64,000 bases of DNA from Imbroritus primus. Lineage in GTDB: Bacteria; Pseudomonadota; Gammaproteobacteria; Burkholderiales; Burkholderiaceae. The notes beneath the pieces were generated by a model that did no database searches, was not told the DNA's origin, and saw only the letters and a program-made list of their open reading frames with translations. A program made the translations under genes and the position numbers. The DNA lies in assembly GCF_964332355.1 (NCBI RefSeq), contig NZ_OZ201293.1, positions 1,612,001-1,676,000 of the forward strand, read 5' to 3'. The first letter of the stretch is position 1. Each line of letters begins with the position of its first letter. Positions 29,409-38,811 of the stretch are shown piece by piece.

Positions 29409-30650
29409 TCAATACACCACCTGGTCAAACGGGATGAACTGCACGATATCGCCTTCCGCAATGGTCCGGTCCGGCGGATTGTCGATCAGGCCGTCCCCCC
29501 ATACCGTGGAGGTCAGCACGCCGGAACTCTGGTTGGGGAACAGGTCGAGCCCGCCCCGCTCGTTGATGCGAGCCCGCAGGAACTCGTTACGACGGTCGCC
29601 CTTGGCGAGCGTGAAATCAGCACGCAACGGCAGGCGTTTAGGGGTGACATCAGCAACGCCCTGCAGGCGCAGGATGAACGGCCGCACGAACAGCAGGAAA
29701 GTGACGAAACTCGACACCGGGTTGCCCGGCAACCCCAGGAAAAAGGTGCGCCCGGCGCCGTCAGCCCGGTTGATCTCGCCAAAGGCCAGCGGCTTGCCTG
29801 GCTTGATGGCGATCTGCCACAAGTTGAGCTGCCCTTCTGCCTCGACGGCCGGCTTGATATGGTCTTCCTCGCCAACGGACACGCCGCCGGAGGTGATGAT
29901 CAGGTCATGCTCGGCGGCCGCACGCCGCAGGGTGTCGCGCGTGGCCTCGAGCGTATCGGGCACGATGCCAAAATCGGTAATCTCGCAGCCAAGATTCTCA
30001 AGCAGGCCGCGCAGGGTGAAGCGGTTCGAGTTGTAGATGGCACCCGGCTTGAGCGGTTCGCCGGGCATTGCCAGTTCATCGCCGGTAAAGAACACGGCGG
30101 TACGCACGCGGCGCAGTACCGGCAGGGTTGCACAACCCACGGAGGCGGCCAGCCCGAGATGCTGCGCCCCCAGCCGGGTGCCGGCGGGCAGAATCACGCT
30201 GCCGTTGCGGATATCCTCGCCAGCATAGCGGATCCATTCGCCTGCGGCTGGCTGGTGGTTGACGATCACGTCATCGCCATCCACGGTGCACTGTTCCTGC
30301 ATCACCACGGCGTCAGCGCCCTCGGGAATCATCGCACCAGTGAAGATGCGCGCGGCGGTGTCGGGAGCCAGCGGCTCGCCGACATGGCCGGCCGGAATCC
30401 GCTGCGCCACCCGCAAGCGCCTGCCCGGCGCGGTGATATCAGCGCTGCGCACGGCATAGCCGTCCATCTGGGTGTTGTCGCGCGGCGGCACGTCGAGGCC
30501 GCTGCGGATGTCTTCAGCCAGCACGCGGCCGTTGGCGTACAGCGTGTTAACTGTTTCCACGGCGGAAGCATCCGCAGCGAGCGGGCGCGCGCCGGCGAGC
30601 AAGGACTCGAGCGCGGCAGCCAGGGTCAGCATGGGGGGACGAGGTTGCAT
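29409..30650 (-). CDS. moeA: molybdopterin molybdenumtransferase MoeA
   Basis: A 413-residue enzyme that inserts molybdate into adenylylated molybdopterin. Motifs in order: PPRDNTQMDGYAVR, RIFTGAMIPEGADAVVMQE, the MPT-binding FTGDEL region with GAIYNSN, LIITSGGVSVGEED and LGLPGNPVSSFV. Start ambiguous: ATG 30650 (MQPRPP) or ATG 30632, neither with a strong Shine-Dalgarno. Lies downstream of thrC with a 235-bp gap that holds no gene and probably its promoter, and is the first gene of a moeA-moaD-moaE-crcB unit. Confidence 0.95.
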   Translation of the reverse strand: MQPRPPMLTLAAALESLLAGARPLAADASAVETVNTLYANGRVLAEDIRSGLDVPPRDNTQMDGYAVRSADITAPGRRLRVAQRIPAGHVGEPLAPDTAARIFTGAMIPEGADAVVMQEQCTVDGDDVIVNHQPAAGEWIRYAGEDIRNGSVILPAGTRLGAQHLGLAASVGCATLPVLRRVRTAVFFTGDELAMPGEPLKPGAIYNSNRFTLRGLLENLGCEITDFGIVPDTLEATRDTLRRAAAEHDLIITSGGVSVGEEDHIKPAVEAEGQLNLWQIAIKPGKPLAFGEINRADGAGRTFFLGLPGNPVSSFVTFLLFVRPFILRLQGVADVTPKRLPLRADFTLAKGDRRNEFLRARINERGGLDLFPNQSSGVLTSTVWGDGLIDNPPDRTIAEGDIVQFIPFDQVVY

Positions 30651-30853
30651 GCGGCGGAACCTGCACAAGGGTTTAAAACCCTATTGTAGCGAGAGTGCAC
30701 GCGGTCCGCAGCCAATCGGTCACGCGGCGCAGGGGCATGCGCTGTCACGGCGATGCGATTTCCGCCGTCGGACTCATAGTACAAGGACACAGGGGAAAGC
30801 GGATCCGCCTCACGATATGAGGGGATACCCAGGCAAGGCGCATTCCTGATGAC

Positions 30854-30871
30854 GCCCGGCCGGAGCCGGGC
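30854..30871 (-). terminator. possible terminator after thrC
   Basis: A GC-rich hairpin GCCCGGC-CGGA-GCCGGGC lies 14 bp past the thrC stop. There is no T-run on the minus strand, so its activity is uncertain. Confidence 0.35.
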
Positions 30872-30885
30872 GCGAAAGAGATGGC

Positions 30886-32331
30886 TCAGCGGCCAGTGCG
30901 GGCAGCGAGGAACTGCTTGATGGCTGCCGCATCGGCCGGCATTACGTCAAAACGTTGCGGCAGGTCTTCGATACCATCGAAACCGGCCGGGCGCGGGGGC
31001 ACCTTGCCAAGCGCCTCGACGATGGTCTCCGAGAACTTGGCCGGCAGCGCCGTCTCCAGGACGATCATCGGCACGCCGGGCGTAAGATGCTCGCGCGCCA
31101 CCTTGACACCATCCGCGGTGTGAGTGTCGATGACGATATCGTAGCGCGCCGCCAGATCGCGGATCGTCGCGAGACGGTCCTGATGCGAACTGCGGCCGGA
31201 GACAAAACCGAACGAGGCCACACGTGCGCCAGCAGCGGTATCTGCCACGCTGAAACCACCCTTTTCCTCGACATCGCGGAACAGGCCGGCAACACGTTCC
31301 GGGTTGCGGTCGAACAGATCGAACACGAAGCGCTCGAAGTTCGAGGCCTTGGAGATGTCCATGCTCGGGCTGGACGTGTGCAGCGTCTCGGCCGACTTGC
31401 GCACCCGGTAGTTGCCGGTGCGGAAGAACTCGTCGAGTACATCGTTCTCGTTGGTGGCCACCACCAGCTTGTCGATAGGCAGGCCCATCATGCGCGCGAT
31501 ATGGCCGGCGCAGACGTTGCCGAAGTTGCCGGACGGTACGCTGAACGACACTTTCTGGCCTGGGCCCGTGGTCGCGAGCAGCCAGCCCTTGAAGTAGTAC
31601 ACCACCTGGGCGACCACACGTGCCCAGTTGATGGAGTTGACCGTGCCGATCTTCTGGCGTGCCTTGAACTCGAGATCGTTCGACACAGCCTTGACGATAT
31701 CCTGGCAGTCGTCGAACACGCCTTCGACGGCAATGTTGAAGATATTCGGATCCTGCAGGCTGAACATCTGCGCCGTCTGGAAGGCGCTCATCTTCTTGTG
31801 CGGCGACAGCATGAACACGCGGATGCCGCGTTTGCCACGCATGGCGTATTCCGCCGCACTGCCGGTGTCACCGGAGGTGGCGCCGAGGATGTTCAGTTCA
31901 TCCCCGGTCTTCAGCAGCGTGTACTCGAACAGGTTGCCGAGCAGCTGCATCGCCATGTCCTTGAAGGCCAGCGTCGGTCCGTTCGACAGACCGAGCAACG
32001 ATACCGTGGTACCGCCCTCTTCGCCCAGGCGGCGCAACGGCGTGATATCGACAGCATTGTCGCCATCGCGCACATTGCAATACACCTCGGGGGTATAGGT
32101 CTTGCGCGTCAGCGCCCGCAGATCGGCATCCGGAATATCGGTAGCGAACTTGCGCAGGATTTCATAGGCCAGATCGGCATACGCCAGGCCGCGCCAGCTT
32201 TCCAGTTCCTCGCTCGACACGCGCGGATAATGATCCGGCAGGTACAGGCCGCCATCCGGCGCGAGGCCGCCCAGCAGGATGTCTGAAAAGGTTTGCGGTG
32301 CGGCGTGACCGCGGGTAGACAGGTACTTCAT
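30886..32331 (-). CDS. thrC: threonine synthase
   Basis: A 481-residue PLP enzyme converting O-phosphohomoserine to threonine. The N-terminal YLSTRG leads the domain; the PLP lysine is in PTLAFKDMAMQ and the phosphate-binding loop in GATSGDTGSAAEYA. Length fits the long class of bacterial ThrC. ATG 32331 follows AAGGAA at about 12 nt; a TTG at 32343 is an alternative with a spacing that is too short. Lies 59 bp after hom, forming a hom-thrC operon for the threonine branch. Confidence 0.96.
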   Translation of the reverse strand: MKYLSTRGHAAPQTFSDILLGGLAPDGGLYLPDHYPRVSSEELESWRGLAYADLAYEILRKFATDIPDADLRALTRKTYTPEVYCNVRDGDNAVDITPLRRLGEEGGTTVSLLGLSNGPTLAFKDMAMQLLGNLFEYTLLKTGDELNILGATSGDTGSAAEYAMRGKRGIRVFMLSPHKKMSAFQTAQMFSLQDPNIFNIAVEGVFDDCQDIVKAVSNDLEFKARQKIGTVNSINWARVVAQVVYYFKGWLLATTGPGQKVSFSVPSGNFGNVCAGHIARMMGLPIDKLVVATNENDVLDEFFRTGNYRVRKSAETLHTSSPSMDISKASNFERFVFDLFDRNPERVAGLFRDVEEKGGFSVADTAAGARVASFGFVSGRSSHQDRLATIRDLAARYDIVIDTHTADGVKVAREHLTPGVPMIVLETALPAKFSETIVEALGKVPPRPAGFDGIEDLPQRFDVMPADAAAIKQFLAARTGR

Positions 32332-32390
32332 CGGCTTGTGCAATTCCTTAATTCTGTTCGATCGCAGGGTAACAGCAGTCGAATCTCAGT

Positions 32391-33701
32391 TCAGCTCAGC
32401 TCTTCCATGCGGATGCGGGTGACGTCCGACAAGACCGTCGGCAGCGCCTCGATACGCTGGATGGCGGCATTGACCTGCTTTTCCTGTGCCACATGCGTGA
32501 GCACGATGATGTCGGTCTGCTGCTCATCCTCGCGCGACTCCTTCTGCGACATGGCATCGATGGAGATGCCGGCGTCGGCCAGAATGCGCGTGATATCGGC
32601 CAGCACGCCAGTCTGGTCGGCCACGCGCATGCGCAGGTAGTAGCTGGTGAAGACTTCGTCCATCGGCAGCACCGGCACGTTCGACAGCGCATCGGGCTGG
32701 AACGCAAGGTGCGGCACGCGGTGCTCGGGGTCGGCGGTCTGCAGGCGCGTCACGTCGATCAGGTCGGCGATCACGGCCGAGGCCGTCGGTTCCGCGCCGG
32801 CGCCCTTGCCATAGTACAGCGTGGGGCCGACTGCGTCGCCCTGCACCACCACGGCATTCATGGCGCCCTCGACGTTGGCGATCAGGCGCTTGGCTGGAAT
32901 CAGCGTGGGATGCACGCGCAGCTCCACGCCGTTCTCGCGGCGGCGCGTCAGGCCCAGCAGCTTGATACGGTAGCCGAGTTCCTCGGCATAGCGGATATCC
33001 TTGCCTTCGAGCTTGGTGATACCCTCGACGTAGGCCTTGTCGAACTGCACCGGAATACCGAAGGCCAGCGCGCTCATCAGCGTCACCTTGTGGGCGGCAT
33101 CGAAGCCTTCGATGTCGAAGGTCGGATCGGCTTCCGCATAGCCCAGCCGCTGTGCTTCCTTGAGCACCACGTCAAAGTCGAGGCCCTTCTCGCGCATTTC
33201 GGAAAGGATGAAGTTGGTGGTGCCGTTGATGATGCCGGCAATCCATTCGATGCGATTGGCCGACAGGCCTTCGCGCAGCGCCTTGATGATCGGCACGCCG
33301 CCCGCGACGGCAGCTTCGAAGGCTACCGTCACGCCCTTGCGGTGCGCAGCAGCGAAGATCTCGTTACCGTGCACGGCCAGCAACGCCTTGTTGGCAGTGA
33401 TGACATGCTTGCCCTGTTCGATGGCTTGCAGCACGAGCGTCTTGGCAATACCGTAGCCGCCGATCAGCTCGATGACGATGTCGATGTCAGGATGATTGAC
33501 GACCAGGTTGGCGTCGTTCACCACCTCGACTTCGCCGCCAGTCAGCTCACGGGCGCGCTCCACATCCAGATCGGCAACCATGGCAATCTCGATGCCGCGG
33601 CCAGCACGGCGACGAATTTCTTCCTGGTTGCGTTTCAGTACGTTGAAAGTACCGCCACCGACGGTACCGATGCCCAGCAGGCCAACTTTGATCGGGTTCA
33701 T
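32391..33701 (-). CDS. hom: homoserine dehydrogenase
   Basis: A 436-residue NAD(P)-dependent enzyme reducing aspartate semialdehyde to homoserine. The Rossmann motif GLLGIGTVGGGT comes first, then ITANKALLAVHG and the substrate site FEAAVAGGVPIIKALREGL with GIINGTTNFIL and the catalytic EADPTFDIEGFDAAHK. A C-terminal ACT domain (about 350-436, YYLRMRVADQTGVLADI) provides threonine feedback. It lacks an aspartokinase domain. Start ATG 33701; upstream gap to alaA is 80 bp, so the three genes may be cotranscribed. Confidence 0.97.
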   Translation of the reverse strand: MNPIKVGLLGIGTVGGGTFNVLKRNQEEIRRRAGRGIEIAMVADLDVERARELTGGEVEVVNDANLVVNHPDIDIVIELIGGYGIAKTLVLQAIEQGKHVITANKALLAVHGNEIFAAAHRKGVTVAFEAAVAGGVPIIKALREGLSANRIEWIAGIINGTTNFILSEMREKGLDFDVVLKEAQRLGYAEADPTFDIEGFDAAHKVTLMSALAFGIPVQFDKAYVEGITKLEGKDIRYAEELGYRIKLLGLTRRRENGVELRVHPTLIPAKRLIANVEGAMNAVVVQGDAVGPTLYYGKGAGAEPTASAVIADLIDVTRLQTADPEHRVPHLAFQPDALSNVPVLPMDEVFTSYYLRMRVADQTGVLADITRILADAGISIDAMSQKESREDEQQTDIIVLTHVAQEKQVNAAIQRIEALPTVLSDVTRIRMEELS

Positions 33702-33781
33702 GTTCGCTGATTAAAAAATAGACACGGAAAAAAAACGCGCAGGCGACCCGGCCGCCGGCGCGTCGCGTTATACATCGTTCG

Positions 33782-35026
33782 TCAGGCAGCAACCGTGCCG
33801 TGACGCTTGCGGTAGCCTTCCAGGAAGCGCGCCAGCCGGTTGATCGACTCACGCAGGTCATCCTCGTGCGGCAGGAATACGATGCGGAAATGGTCGGGCG
33901 CCGGCCAGTTGAAGCCAGTGCCCTGCACCAGCAGGATCCGCTCCTGCTCCAGCAGTTCGCGGATAAAGGCCTGGTCGTCCTTGATCGGATAGATCTCGGG
34001 GTCGAGGCGCGGGAACATGTACAGCGCGGCCTTGGGCTTGACGCAGGTCACGCCGGGAATCGCGGTGATCAGTTCGTGCGCCAGATCGCGCTGCCGACGC
34101 ATGCGGCCGCCCGGCGCCACGAGTTCCTGGATGCTCTGGTAGCCGCCCAGCGCGGTCTGGATCGCCCACTGGCCCGGCACGTTGGCGCACAGACGCATGG
34201 ACGACAGCATGTTCAGCCCTTCGATATAGTCCTCGGCGCCGCGCTTGTCGCCGGACACCACCATCCAGCCGGCACGATAACCACACGAGCGATAGCTCTT
34301 GGACAGGCTGTTGAAGGTGATCGTCAGCACGTCCTCGGAGAGCGAACCGATGGCCGTATGCTTGACGTCGTCGTACAGGATCTTGTCGTAGACTTCGTCG
34401 GCAAAGATGATCAGGCCATGTTCGCGGGCAATGGCGATGATGCCTTTGAGCAACTCATCCGAATACAGCGCGCCGGTCGGGTTGTTCGGGTTGATGACGA
34501 CGATGCCCTTGGTGCGCGGCGTGATCTTGCTGCGGATGTCGTCCAGGTTGGGCATCCACTCGTTCGCCTCGTCGCACAGGTAATGCACGGGCGTGCCGCC
34601 GGACAGGCTGACTGCCGCAGTCCACAGCGGATAGTCGGGTGCCGGCAGCAGCATTTCGTCGCCATCATTGAGCAAGGCGTTGGTCGCCATGACGATCAGC
34701 TCCGAGGCGCCGTTGCCCAGGTAGATGTCTTCCAGCGTCACGCCACGGATGCCGCGCTCCTGGGTATAGTGCATCACCGCCTTGCGCGCCGCGAAAATCC
34801 CTTTCGAATCCGAGTAGGCCGCAGAAACCGGCAGGTTGCGGATCATGTCCTGCTGGATCTCGTCGGGCGCGTCAAAGCCGAACACCGCCAGATTGCCGAT
34901 GTTCAGCTTGATGATCTTCTGCCCTTCTTCCTCCATCTGCTTCGCTTTTTCCAGGACAGGGCCGCGGATGTCGTAGCAGACGTTATTGAGCTTGTTGGAT
35001 TTCTGGATGGATTTCACGGTGTTCAC
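33782..35026 (-). CDS. alaA: alanine transaminase, AlaA type
   Basis: A 414-residue class I/II PLP aminotransferase very like E. coli AlaA. It opens SNKLNNVCYDIRGPVLEKA, then LNIGNLAVFGFDAPDEI, APDYPLWTAAVSLSGG, NPNNPTGALYS, ADEVYDKILYDD and the PLP lysine in SLSKSYRSCGYRAGW. It makes alanine from pyruvate and glutamate in the cytoplasm. It precedes hom-thrC, an order usual in this bacterial group. Ends with VRIVFLPHEDDL-type family tail. Divergent from the Mth938-like gene. Confidence 0.94.
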   Translation of the reverse strand: MNTVKSIQKSNKLNNVCYDIRGPVLEKAKQMEEEGQKIIKLNIGNLAVFGFDAPDEIQQDMIRNLPVSAAYSDSKGIFAARKAVMHYTQERGIRGVTLEDIYLGNGASELIVMATNALLNDGDEMLLPAPDYPLWTAAVSLSGGTPVHYLCDEANEWMPNLDDIRSKITPRTKGIVVINPNNPTGALYSDELLKGIIAIAREHGLIIFADEVYDKILYDDVKHTAIGSLSEDVLTITFNSLSKSYRSCGYRAGWMVVSGDKRGAEDYIEGLNMLSSMRLCANVPGQWAIQTALGGYQSIQELVAPGGRMRRQRDLAHELITAIPGVTCVKPKAALYMFPRLDPEIYPIKDDQAFIRELLEQERILLVQGTGFNWPAPDHFRIVFLPHEDDLRESINRLARFLEGYRKRHGTVAA

Positions 35027-35270
35027 GGCAAGTGCGCTCGCCCCCGGCGCGTGGTTGAGCCTGCGTCCATACGGCAGGAGCTGATCACGCGCCGCACTGG
35101 AACGTTATAATTTGTCCATTATGACAGAGTTCTGCCCGATTTCCCGCATCGCAGCACAGGCGATCCCATCGGGAAGCTGACCGACGCGGACCTGGGCCGC
35201 CCACCCTTTGTGGCAGCCTTGTGATGCGCCTGCTACGTCACACCCAAAACCTGCCCCACGCGAGACTCGC

Positions 35271-35705
35271 TTGAAACTCCACGCTGACCAATCCAACGCG
35301 CTGAATACCGTCACGGCCTACGATGACACCTCGCTCGAGGTCAATCTGGTCCGTTTCCCCCACTCCATCCTGCTGCTGCCGGAAGGCCCCGTGGAGCGCT
35401 GGGAAGTCACCCGCTTCGAGGATCTGGCCCCGGAACATTTCGATCAGGTCCTGCGGCACCAGCCAGAAGTGGTCGTGTTCGGCAGCGGGCAGAAACTTCG
35501 GTTTCCGCACCCGCGTCTCACGGCAAACCTCCTGCGGCAACGGATCGGGGTCGACACGATGGATGTCAAGGCCGCGTGCCGGACCTACAACATCCTGATG
35601 GCGGAAGGACGCAAGGTGGCCGCCCTGCTGCTGATCGAGAATGCGGGCGACAGTGGTACCAGCGGCGGCAGCGGCGACAGTACGCCGCAACCTGCAGGGG
35701 CATGA
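35271..35705 (+). CDS. Mth938-like domain protein (Xcc1710/NDUFAF3 family)
   Basis: A small protein of the Mth938-like fold, 144 residues from TTG 35271 (or 165 from an upstream ATG at 35208). It shows FPHSILLLPEGPVERW, EVVVFGSGQKLRFP and GVDTMDVKAACRTYNILMAEGRKVAALLL, the family core. The mitochondrial relative NDUFAF3 assists complex I assembly; the bacterial role is not established. The TTG start is preferred because conserved sequence begins there (KLHADQSNALNTVTAY) and the upstream codons look non-conserved, but the Shine-Dalgarno is weak. A Gly/Ser-rich tail ends the protein. Confidence 0.8.
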   Translation: MKLHADQSNALNTVTAYDDTSLEVNLVRFPHSILLLPEGPVERWEVTRFEDLAPEHFDQVLRHQPEVVVFGSGQKLRFPHPRLTANLLRQRIGVDTMDVKAACRTYNILMAEGRKVAALLLIENAGDSGTSGGSGDSTPQPAGA

Positions 35706-36097
35706 ACGTAGCAGCAGCATGCAATCTGAACAGGATCGCCGCGCGATGAATCGCCTTGGAAACAGGAAGTCGCGGCCACAGGGGCTCGCCCATGCCAGCA
35801 GCAGCCGCCGGAAACAGCCAGCCGTGGAGTCTGCTTATGCAAAGGCCTGTACGCATGCCCGTGCCGGCCTGTTCGCATCTGCGGCGGAAATCCTCCGTTT
35901 CCAACGGGCGTACGCAGGAGCGCGCGCGTTTCCGGGCTAAACTGGTTAGCAATCTTTAATTATGGTGGCCCAGCCTCGGACGAGAGCTTATCATTCTCAC
36001 CTAGCCAGACTCTCAACAATAGTACGTCGCATGAGCCAATGTTCCGCGCAGCGCTTGCCCTGCCGGACACCGCGATCAATACAGGAGCACACATCGC
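35706..36097. other. spacer before bcp, no confident gene
   Basis: 392 bp with only small open frames (for example a 73-codon frame starting near 35,719) that have no recognisable feature or good ribosome-binding site. The AT-rich part at 35,945-36,030 probably carries the bcp promoter. Confidence 0.4.
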
Positions 36098-36562
36098 ATG
36101 ACAGTCAGCCTCAACCAGCCAGTTCCGGATTTCAGTGCTGCCGCCACCAGCGGCAAGACCTTTACGCTGAGCGAGCTGAAGGGCAAACATGTGGTGCTGT
36201 ACTTCTACCCCAAGGACAGCACGCCCGGCTGCACCACCGAGGCCATGAACTTTCGCGATGAGTATGCAGCCTTCCAGGCGGCTGGCGTCGAAATCTTCGG
36301 CATCTCGCGCGACGGCATGAAATCGCACGAGAATTTCAAGGCGAAGCTGGACCTGCCTTTCGAACTGCTGTCCGACGGCGATGAAGCACTGTGCTCGCTG
36401 TTCGACGTGATCCGCATGAAAAAGATGTATGGCAAGGAAGTGCGCGGCATCGAACGCTCCACCTTCCTGATCGACGACAAGGGCGTGCTGCGGCATGAAT
36501 GGCGCGGGGTGCGTGTCCCCAACCATGTCGAACAGGTGCTCAAGACGGTGCGCGAGCGCTGA
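36098..36562 (+). CDS. bcp: thioredoxin-dependent peroxiredoxin (Bcp/PrxQ)
   Basis: A 154-residue PrxQ-type peroxiredoxin that reduces hydroperoxides with thioredoxin. Peroxidatic Cys lies in YPKDSTPGCTTEA; the resolving cysteine usually five residues on is absent here (the following residues are TTEAMN), so it is either a 1-Cys variant or uses another cysteine such as that in EALCSLFDV. RSTFLIDDKGVL is the usual C-terminal strand. AGGAG about 10 nt before the ATG. Cytoplasmic. Confidence 0.95.
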   Translation: MTVSLNQPVPDFSAAATSGKTFTLSELKGKHVVLYFYPKDSTPGCTTEAMNFRDEYAAFQAAGVEIFGISRDGMKSHENFKAKLDLPFELLSDGDEALCSLFDVIRMKKMYGKEVRGIERSTFLIDDKGVLRHEWRGVRVPNHVEQVLKTVRER

Positions 36563-36961
36563 GCCAAGGGTGATCGACGCCGCGGCGCAACACGACACGA
36601 TTGCAAAAGCAAAAACCTTAGGCTACAGTCGGACTCAATGAGTGCGACACGCCGAAGATCCAGCGCCCGACAGCAGTTTTCACGGCATTCGATGCCCGGG
36701 CCGGTTTTACGCCAGCCGCTTTTGCCACGCGCCGGTTTCCGCACTGTCCTGAACAGCCGCCTCCCCGGGCATACCGGTCACAGGCGGCTTTTTCAATTGC
36801 GGGCTCCCCACGATTGCCGGACCGGCACGCCAACTGTCCTGGCGCCGCACGTGTCTGCCCGTCAAGCTGCTGCGCCGGTCGCCCTGATCGGTCTGCTCTG
36901 TCCGATTGGCCGGCACGTCCCGCACACTCCCCATTTTCCCGCCCGCAAAGGAACCTGAAGC
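36563..36961. other. 399-bp spacer bcp / phoH
   Basis: No protein gene is supported. It contains a plausible promoter (36,601-36,629) and a structured terminator (36,755-36,793), reported separately as a candidate small RNA, then about 170 bp of leader before phoH. Confidence 0.5.
36636..36793 (+). ncRNA. candidate small RNA or long leader between bcp and phoH
   Basis: A sigma-70-like promoter TTGCAA-N17-TACAGT (36601-36629) is followed about 125-155 nt later by a stem AGCCGCCT / AGGCGGCT (36755-36762 and 36782-36789). That stem encloses a smaller CCGG hairpin and is followed by TTTTT. This would give a transcript of roughly 155 nt. It is not recognised as a known family. Alternatives are a bcp 3' tail or a premature terminator in the phoH leader. 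Confidence 0.4.
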
Positions 36962-38689
36962 ATGCCGCTACCGACCATGCCCGCCAAACCCGCCCAATTG
37001 CTGGACCCGCGTGAGTACACGCCGATCAAGCCGAACGCGCGAGGCAAGGTTTCAACCGGACCACGCAAACCGGTGCCCGCGCTGGAGCATGCCTCCCTGA
37101 GTGGCGAAGCTGCAACCGCCGAACCGGCCGTCCGGCCCTCTGCACCGATCGCACGCGCGGAAGCGCCTGTGCCTGCCGGAGCGCCTGCACCCGTTCGCGA
37201 GACGCGTGCGCGGACCAGTGGCGCCGCTCCGGCAAATGCGCCGGCCAGCACGCCGGCGACAGCGCCACGCAAACGTCGCGCCAAGGACGACGGCCCGGCC
37301 AAGCTGTTCGTGCTCGACACCAATGTGCTGATGCACGATCCGAGCTCGCTGTTCCGCTTCGAGGAGCATGACGTCTATCTCCCGATGATGACGCTCGAGG
37401 AGTTGGACAATCACAAGAAAGGCATGAGCGAAGTCGCGCGCAATGCCCGGACGGTAAGCCGGACGCTCGATGCGCTGGTCGCCGGGACGGAAGGCGTCAT
37501 GGACGAAGGCCTGCCGCTGTCCAAGCTCGGTAACCGCGACGCCCAGGGCCGGTTGTACTTCCAGACGCGCCTGAACGAAGTGAAGCTGCCGGAAGGCCTG
37601 CCGCAGGGCAAGGCGGACAACCAGATCCTCGGTGTGGTGAGCGCGCTGCAGACACAATTCACGGAGCGTCAGGTGGTACTGGTGTCGAAAGACATCAATA
37701 TGCGCATCAAGGCGCGCGCGCTGGGGCTGCCCGCCGAGGATTACTTCAACGACCAGGTCCTGGAAGACAAGGACCTGCTCTACTCCGGCGTGATGCAACT
37801 GCCGAACGATTTCTGGACCCGCCACGGCAAAGGCATGGAAAGCTGGCAGGATCCCAAGACCGGTGTCATGTTCTATCGCCTCACGGGTCCGCTGGTGCCG
37901 TCCTTCCTGGTGAACCAGTTCGTCTACCTTGAACCGGCGGATGGCAGCCTGCCCCTGTATGCCCAGGTGAAGGAAATCAACGGCAAGACCGCGCTACTGC
38001 AGACGCTGCGCGATTACACGCACCAGAAGAACAATGTCTGGAGCGTCACGGCCCGCAATCGCGAGCAGAACTTCGCCCTCAACCTGCTGATGAATCCCGA
38101 CGTGGACTTCGTCACGTTGCTGGGCCAGGCAGGCACCGGCAAGACCTTGCTGGCGCTGGCATCCGGCCTCGAGCAGGTGCTCGACCTGAAGCTGTACAAC
38201 GAGATCATCGTCACCCGTGCGACCGTGCCCGTGGGCGAGGATATCGGCTTCCTGCCGGGTACCGAAGAGGAAAAGATGCAGCCGTGGATGGGCGCATTCG
38301 ACGACAACCTCGAGGTCCTGCAGAAATCCGACGACGGCGCAGGCGACTGGGGACGTGCCGCGACACAGGAACTGATCCGTTCGCGCATCAAGGTCAAGAG
38401 CATGAACTTCATGCGCGGCCGTACTTTTGTCAACAAGTTCCTGATCATCGACGAGGCACAGAACCTGACGCCCAAGCAGATGAAGACGCTGGTCACGCGC
38501 GCCGGCCCCGGCACCAAGATCGTGTGCCTGGGAAACATCGCGCAGATCGACACACCCTACCTCACGGAGGGTTCGTCCGGCCTTACCTACGTGGTCGACC
38601 GTTTCAAGGGCTGGAGCCACAGCGGGCACATCACGCTGGCACGAGGCGAACGCTCGCGCCTGGCCGATCATGCAGCGGACATCCTGTAA
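36962..38689 (+). CDS. PhoH-family protein with N-terminal PIN domain (PhoH2-type)
   Basis: A 575-residue fusion. An Ala/Pro-rich disordered segment spans about residues 20-110. A PIN ribonuclease domain (about 113-265) starts FVLDTNVLMHDP with acidic residues ahead (LEELDNHKKG, SKDINMRIKA). A linker and the PhoH ATPase (about 350-575) follow, with Walker A LLGQAGTGKTLLALA, Walker B FLIIDEAQNLT and LGNIAQID. PhoH2 proteins are reported as RNA helicase-nucleases. The disordered head is longer than usual. AAAGGA lies 9 nt before the ATG. Confidence 0.93.
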   Translation: MPLPTMPAKPAQLLDPREYTPIKPNARGKVSTGPRKPVPALEHASLSGEAATAEPAVRPSAPIARAEAPVPAGAPAPVRETRARTSGAAPANAPASTPATAPRKRRAKDDGPAKLFVLDTNVLMHDPSSLFRFEEHDVYLPMMTLEELDNHKKGMSEVARNARTVSRTLDALVAGTEGVMDEGLPLSKLGNRDAQGRLYFQTRLNEVKLPEGLPQGKADNQILGVVSALQTQFTERQVVLVSKDINMRIKARALGLPAEDYFNDQVLEDKDLLYSGVMQLPNDFWTRHGKGMESWQDPKTGVMFYRLTGPLVPSFLVNQFVYLEPADGSLPLYAQVKEINGKTALLQTLRDYTHQKNNVWSVTARNREQNFALNLLMNPDVDFVTLLGQAGTGKTLLALASGLEQVLDLKLYNEIIVTRATVPVGEDIGFLPGTEEEKMQPWMGAFDDNLEVLQKSDDGAGDWGRAATQELIRSRIKVKSMNFMRGRTFVNKFLIIDEAQNLTPKQMKTLVTRAGPGTKIVCLGNIAQIDTPYLTEGSSGLTYVVDRFKGWSHSGHITLARGERSRLADHAADIL

Positions 38690-38811
38690 ACTCAGGAACA
38701 TCCGTGCAGTCGCGGGGTCCGAACAACATGACGTGCCGGGTGATGCCCGGCACGCCTGATGTTCTGACGTCACATGGGATGGCGCCTGCCAGCTGTCCAA
38801 GGAGACCCAGC

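Noticed and set aside
35641..35940. Possible small gene before bcp
   Set aside because: No ribosome-binding site or recognisable sequence; overlaps the end of the Mth938-like gene.
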